Source: Acidobacteriota bacterium | Lineage (GTDB): Bacteria > Acidobacteriota > Terriglobia > Terriglobales > Acidobacteriaceae | Direction: 5' to 3' | Assembly (NCBI GenBank): GCA_021846275.1 | Contig: JAJZBZ010000002.1 | Span: 372,001-436,000 of the forward strand | Length of the DNA stretch: 64,000 nucleotides | Shown here: positions 60,441-64,000 of the stretch, piece after piece | How positions within the stretch are numbered: the stretch's first letter is position 1 | Layout: each line of letters begins with the position of its first letter | Notes under the pieces: generated by a model | What the model was told of the DNA's origin: nothing | The model's input: only the letters and a program-made list of their open reading frames with translations | The model's database searches: none | Translations under genes and position numbers: made by a program

Positions 60441-61478
60441 ATGCGACGCAAACCATCCGAGTCCGATCTCGCGCCGGAGTACCCGCTTGATCCGCATCAC
60501 GCCGACGGACGCCTTCTGCTGCCGCCCGGTGTTTCGCCCTCGGCGCGCGCCGTCATTGTTTCGCCAGCCTCGACGCCGCGCCCGGATCGCGTCGAATCGG
60601 GCATCGCCGCGCTGGCCGCGCTCGGCCACTCCGCCACCGTCGCGCCCCACGCCCTCACGCGCGGCCCGCTCTACTTCGCCGGAACGCCCCAGCAGCGCCT
60701 CGCCGACCTTCACGCCGCCTTCGCCGATCCCGACGCGGAGATGATTTTCGCCACGCGCGGCGGCTACGGCTCCAATCACCTGCTCGACGGCCTCGACCTC
60801 GACCTCATCGCCGCCCATCCCCGGCCATTTTTCGCCTACAGTGACCTCACAGCCATCCATCTCGCGCTCTATCACGCGCTCGGACTGCCCGGCTTCCACG
60901 GTCCCATGATCTCGCCCGATTTCGCGCGTGAAAACGGCGTCCACCTGCCCAGCTTCCGCGCCGCGCTCAGCGGCACGCCCTACGCCGTCGGCACCGACGA
61001 AGGGCTGCGCATGCTGCGCGAAGGCGACAGCCCCCATCCCGTTCGCGGCATGCTCTACGGCGGCTGCCTCAGCATCCTCACCGCGCTTCTGGGCACACCC
61101 TGGGAACCGGCGCCGCCGCGTGGCTCCATTCTCTTTCTGGAGGATGTCTCCGCACGCCCCTATCAGGTCCATCGCATGCTCTGGCAGCTTCGCCACGCCG
61201 AACTGCTTGACCATGTCCGCGCCATCGTCTTCGGGCAGATGCTCGACTGCGTCTCGCCCGGCGCGCCCACCGATCTGCTCCACGCCGCCATCCTCAGCGC
61301 GCTCGAGGATTTCCCCGGACCCATCGCCATCGGCCTGCGCAGCGGCCACGTCTCCGGACCCAACGTCACGCTCACTCTCGGCGTCGAGGCCGAGTTCCGT
61401 CCCGGCGCCAACCCCGTGCTCCACCTGCTCTCGCCGGCCGTCCAGCCCGCCACACCCTCGCTCACGTCCCAGCCATGA
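60441..61478 (+). CDS. LD-carboxypeptidase (muramoyltetrapeptide carboxypeptidase, S66 family)
   Basis: 345 residues. Cleaves the L-D bond before terminal D-Ala in muropeptides during cell-wall recycling. Catalytic Ser in FAYSDLTAIH (134), Glu in ILFLEDVSARPYQVHRML and His in GLRSGHVSGPN, the Ser-Glu-His triad of S66. ATRGGYGSNHLL is also conserved. No signal peptide, so cytoplasmic as in LdcA. Stop overlaps the mpl start by 4 bases (ATGA), linking two muropeptide-recycling enzymes. Confidence 0.94.
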   Translation: MRRKPSESDLAPEYPLDPHHADGRLLLPPGVSPSARAVIVSPASTPRPDRVESGIAALAALGHSATVAPHALTRGPLYFAGTPQQRLADLHAAFADPDAEMIFATRGGYGSNHLLDGLDLDLIAAHPRPFFAYSDLTAIHLALYHALGLPGFHGPMISPDFARENGVHLPSFRAALSGTPYAVGTDEGLRMLREGDSPHPVRGMLYGGCLSILTALLGTPWEPAPPRGSILFLEDVSARPYQVHRMLWQLRHAELLDHVRAIVFGQMLDCVSPGAPTDLLHAAILSALEDFPGPIAIGLRSGHVSGPNVTLTLGVEAEFRPGANPVLHLLSPAVQPATPSLTSQP

Positions 61479-63007
61479 ACTCATCCCCGCGGCACATCCA
61501 TCTCTCCGGCATCTGCGGCACCGCCATGGCCTCCATCGCCGGCCTGCTCCGCGCCCGGGGCCATCGCGTCACCGGCTCTGACGCCGCCGCCTACCCTCCC
61601 ATGAGCGACCTGCTCGCAGCGCTTGGCATCCCGGTCGCGCAGCCTTACGCCGCCGCCAATCTCAACCCGCGCCCCGATCTCGTCATCATCGGCAACGCGC
61701 TCTCGCGCGGCAATCCGGAGGTCGAACGCATCCTCGACGAACGCATCCCGTTCACCTCGATGGCCGCCATCCTGCGCGAGGAGTTCCTCGCCCCGTCCGG
61801 CCGTCCGGCGCGCAATTCCCTGGTCGTCGCCGGAACCCACGGCAAGACCACCACCACCAGCATGCTGGCCTGGATATTCCAGACCGCCGCCGCCCTCGAC
61901 CGGGCCGAAAACTCGGCCTTTGAGCCATCCTTCCTCATCGGCGGCGTCGCGGAGAACTTCGGCACCAGCTTCCAGCTTCGACCCACCCTGCCCTTCATCC
62001 TCGAAGGCGATGAATACGACACCGCCTTCTTCGACAAAGGACCGAAGTTCCTCCATTACTTTCCCGACTCGCTCATCCTCACCAGCGTCGAGTTTGACCA
62101 CGCCGACATCTACGCCGATCTCGCCCAGGTCCAGACCGCCTTTCGCCGCCTCGTCAATCTCGTTCCGCAGCGCGGAGTCATCCTCGCCTGGGACGGCAGC
62201 CCGAACGTCACCGCCTGCGTCGCCCGCGCCTTCTGCCCGGTCGAGCGTTACGGCTTCGCGCCGGATTCCCTCTGGCGCATCGCCGATCTCCACTTCGCCG
62301 AGGGCCATAGCCGCTGGCGCGTCCTGCTCGACGGCCAGCCGTGGGCCGAGCTTGCCCTGCCCGTCGCCGGCGAACACAACGCCCTCAACGCCACGGCCGC
62401 CGCCGCGCTCGCCTTCCGCAACGGCGTTCCCGTCGCCGCCATTCAGTCCGCGCTCTCGAGCTTCCGCAGCGTCCGCCGCCGCCTGGAGGTGCGCGACCGC
62501 GTCGCCGGCATCACTCTCATCGACGACTTCGCTCACCACCCCACGGCCATCCGCGAAACCCTCCGCGCGCTGCGCCAGATGTTTCCCTCCGCCGATGGTC
62601 ACGCCGCGCGGCTCTGGGCCATTCTGGAGCCGCGCTCGAACACCCTCCGCCGCAATGTCTTCGAGCAGGAGCTTGGCGAGAGCCTCGCGCTCGCCGACCG
62701 CATTCTGCTCGCCAGCATCTACCAGCAGGAGCGCATTCCCGAGTCCGAGCGGCTTCACCCCGACCGGGTCATCGCCACGCTGAACCAGCGCGGCATTTCG
62801 GCTGAATTATGCGCCTCCACCGACCAGATCATCTCCACGCTCGTGCGCGAAGCCGCGCCCGGTGACGTGCTCGCCATCCTCTCCAACGGCGGCTTTGACG
62901 GCATCTACCAGAAGCTCCCCGCCGCTCTGCGCGCCGCCCACCCGGAAGCCGCCGCGAATGCCTCGTCACGGCCAATCCTGGCGTCAATGCAGGAGCCAGC
63001 TTCGTGA
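61475..63007 (+). CDS. mpl: UDP-N-acetylmuramate:L-Ala-gamma-D-Glu-meso-DAP ligase (Mpl)
   Basis: 510 residues, a Mur-ligase family member. Mpl reattaches recycled tripeptide to UDP-MurNAc. N-terminal IHLSGICGTAMASIAGLLRARGHRVTGSD (UDP binding), ATP loop VAGTHGKTTTTSML (118-131), EGDEYDTAFFDKGPKFLHYFPDSLILTSVEFDHADIY, which is typical of Mpl rather than MurC, then LIDDFAHHPTAIRETL and the C-terminal ILSNGGFDGIYQKL. Between the LD-carboxypeptidase and acyltransferase genes with 4-bp overlaps on both sides. Confidence 0.96.
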   Translation: MNSSPRHIHLSGICGTAMASIAGLLRARGHRVTGSDAAAYPPMSDLLAALGIPVAQPYAAANLNPRPDLVIIGNALSRGNPEVERILDERIPFTSMAAILREEFLAPSGRPARNSLVVAGTHGKTTTTSMLAWIFQTAAALDRAENSAFEPSFLIGGVAENFGTSFQLRPTLPFILEGDEYDTAFFDKGPKFLHYFPDSLILTSVEFDHADIYADLAQVQTAFRRLVNLVPQRGVILAWDGSPNVTACVARAFCPVERYGFAPDSLWRIADLHFAEGHSRWRVLLDGQPWAELALPVAGEHNALNATAAAALAFRNGVPVAAIQSALSSFRSVRRRLEVRDRVAGITLIDDFAHHPTAIRETLRALRQMFPSADGHAARLWAILEPRSNTLRRNVFEQELGESLALADRILLASIYQQERIPESERLHPDRVIATLNQRGISAELCASTDQIISTLVREAAPGDVLAILSNGGFDGIYQKLPAALRAAHPEAAANASSRPILASMQEPAS

Positions 63008-63714
63008 TCCCCTCACTCACGCTGCTGCTCACCTTCGTCCTGCTCGGACTGCCCGCTGCGATTGTCCTTTTTCCGCTCGCCATCCTCACCGGCAACGTCC
63101 TTCCGCTCTACCGCACGGCCATGGCCATCGTCCGCCTCGGCCTGCGTCTGGCCCGCATCCGCGTCGAAGTCACCGGCCTCGAAAACATCCCCGCCGACCG
63201 CGCCGTCCTATTCCTGGCCAACCACGTCTCGAACCTTGACCCACCCGTCCTGCTGCCGCTCATTCCCGGCCGCACATCCATCTTCCTCAAACAATCCCTC
63301 ATGCGCATTCCCGTCCTCGGATGGGGCATGCGGCTCGGTGAATTCATTCCCGTCGCCCGCGACGGCAGCCCGGCCAGCGCCCAACAGAACGTTCGCGCCG
63401 CTTCGGCCCTGCTCGCGCGCGGCATCCATCTCACCATCTTCGTCGAGGGCACGCGCTCGCGCGACGGCCGCCTGCTTCCGTTCAAAAAAGGCCCGTTTTT
63501 CCTCGCACAGGACTCCGGCGCGCTCTGTGTTCCGGTCACTATTCACGGCACCGCGTCGATGATGCGCAAGGGAAGCCTGCGCATTTATCCCGCCACCGCG
63601 CGCGTCACCTTCCACCCGCCCATCGACCCCGCGCAGTTCCCGACGCGCGAAGAGATCATGGCCGCCGTCCGCGCCGCCATCGCCAGCGCCCTGCCGCCCG
63701 AACTGCGCGACTGA
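63004..63714 (+). CDS. 1-acyl-sn-glycerol-3-phosphate acyltransferase (PlsC type)
   Basis: 236 residues from a GTG that overlaps the mpl stop by 4 bases. N-terminal hydrophobic segment (about 5-28), then the acyltransferase motifs: NHVSNLD (HX4D, 73-79), the FVEGTRSRDG motif about 75 residues later, and VPVTIHGT. Makes phosphatidate from lysophosphatidate or a related acyl transfer. The operon with mpl and LD-carboxypeptidase is a plain envelope-maintenance grouping; whether this is the main PlsC is unknown. Confidence 0.93.
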   Translation: MIPSLTLLLTFVLLGLPAAIVLFPLAILTGNVLPLYRTAMAIVRLGLRLARIRVEVTGLENIPADRAVLFLANHVSNLDPPVLLPLIPGRTSIFLKQSLMRIPVLGWGMRLGEFIPVARDGSPASAQQNVRAASALLARGIHLTIFVEGTRSRDGRLLPFKKGPFFLAQDSGALCVPVTIHGTASMMRKGSLRIYPATARVTFHPPIDPAQFPTREEIMAAVRAAIASALPPELRD

Positions 63715-63752
63715 AGCCAGCCGACGCAGCCCCTCGCATAAAGCCGTCGCGC

Positions 63753-64000
63753 TCACTTCACAATCGCGTTGTATCCGTCGTTCAGCAGCCTCTGCCGCGT
63801 CGCCAGCGCCTCGGCCCGCGTGGCAAACGGACCCACCTGCACATGCATCAGGCTGTCGGTCGCCGCGCGCGCCACCGTCACCGCGTAGCCGCGCTTCCGC
63901 AGCGCATCCAACAGCACCTGCGCATCCACCGGATCGCTGACGGCCGCCACCTGCACCAGAAAGCTCCCGGCGCTCGCAGCCATCGGCAGCGCCGCCTGCG
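63753..64000 (-). CDS. SPOR-domain protein, C-terminal part (runs off window)
   Basis: Reading on the minus strand, the frame stays open to the window edge, so this is the 3' end of a longer gene. Visible residues form one SPOR domain: GSFLVQVAAVSDPVDAQVLLDALRKRGYAVTV, then MHVQVGPFATRAEALATRQRLLNDGYNAIVK. SPOR domains bind denuded glycan strands at division septa. The N-terminal part, often a membrane helix, lies outside the window, so the exact protein (FtsN-like, DedD-like or lipoprotein) cannot be stated. Confidence 0.85.
   Translation of the reverse strand, partial: QAALPMAASAGSFLVQVAAVSDPVDAQVLLDALRKRGYAVTVARAATDSLMHVQVGPFATRAEALATRQRLLNDGYNAIVK

Noticed and set aside
1-64000. rRNA and tRNA genes, prophage, plasmid origin
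   Set aside because: I looked through the intergenic gaps and saw no tRNA cloverleaf, rRNA segment, integrase or replication initiator; a covariance search would be needed to be certain about tRNAs.

Overview
The window is GC-rich, gene-dense bacterial chromosome. It most likely comes from an acidobacterium of the Terriglobia type, though no rRNA is present to prove it. The inference rests on the mix of secreted CRTAC1/VCBS and TPR proteins, multiheme cytochromes, secreted glycoside hydrolases (GH31, GH92, GH27) and the style of the housekeeping genes (recA, recX, hemL, purM-purN, moaC, mpl). Almost every real gene has a long antisense shadow frame because of the GC bias; these are not annotated.

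Layout. Bases 1-8067 (minus strand) hold one gene set. In transcription order it is a decaheme DmsE/MtrA-type cytochrome, an MtrB/PioB-type outer-membrane barrel, a monoheme cytochrome c, a NapC/ImcH-like membrane cytochrome, a small membrane protein, and an RND adaptor plus permease running off the left edge. The first four look like a complete electron path from the quinone pool through the periplasm to the outer membrane. Bases 8571-12144 hold a GH31 enzyme and two small proteins. Bases 12213-17025 hold a secreted pentaheme-TPR protein and a CRTAC1 protein. recA (17493-18569) is bracketed by copies of a 64-bp hairpin-bearing repeat and ends at a strong terminator. Next come a YqaE/Pmp3 peptide, hemL, a DCC protein, purM-purN, GH92, a small conserved-looking protein, recX, a degenerate histidine kinase and a secreted LolA-like protein (to 30049). 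An internally deleted IS5-type element (30128-30861) precedes a nucleotide-sugar triad on the minus strand (31081-34620).

Divergent from the triad is a nine-gene plus-strand block (34691-49693): a TPR/FG-GAP giant, an amidase, a short DAHP synthase, an HzsA-like monoheme protein, a CRTAC1 protein, a YVTN propeller fused to a triheme MauG/peroxidase-like domain, a two-component-type propeller, a RidA protein and a LIV-type binding protein with an extra half-domain. Four of these genes are chained by ATGA stop/start overlaps. This is the best candidate for an undescribed system: a cytoplasmic aromatic-precursor enzyme is translationally coupled to exported heme and propeller proteins.

Bases 50069-52943 carry a PA2779/PA2778-like pair with a TPR-barrel protein. 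After that come a lone ferric-reductase-like membrane protein, a GH27 enzyme, moaC, a small barrel protein, a MerR-TPR protein, an ArnT-like glycosyltransferase, LD-carboxypeptidase-mpl-plsC (4-bp overlaps) and the end of a SPOR protein. A dispersed intergenic element with two conserved hairpins occurs at about 19176 and again at about 60048.
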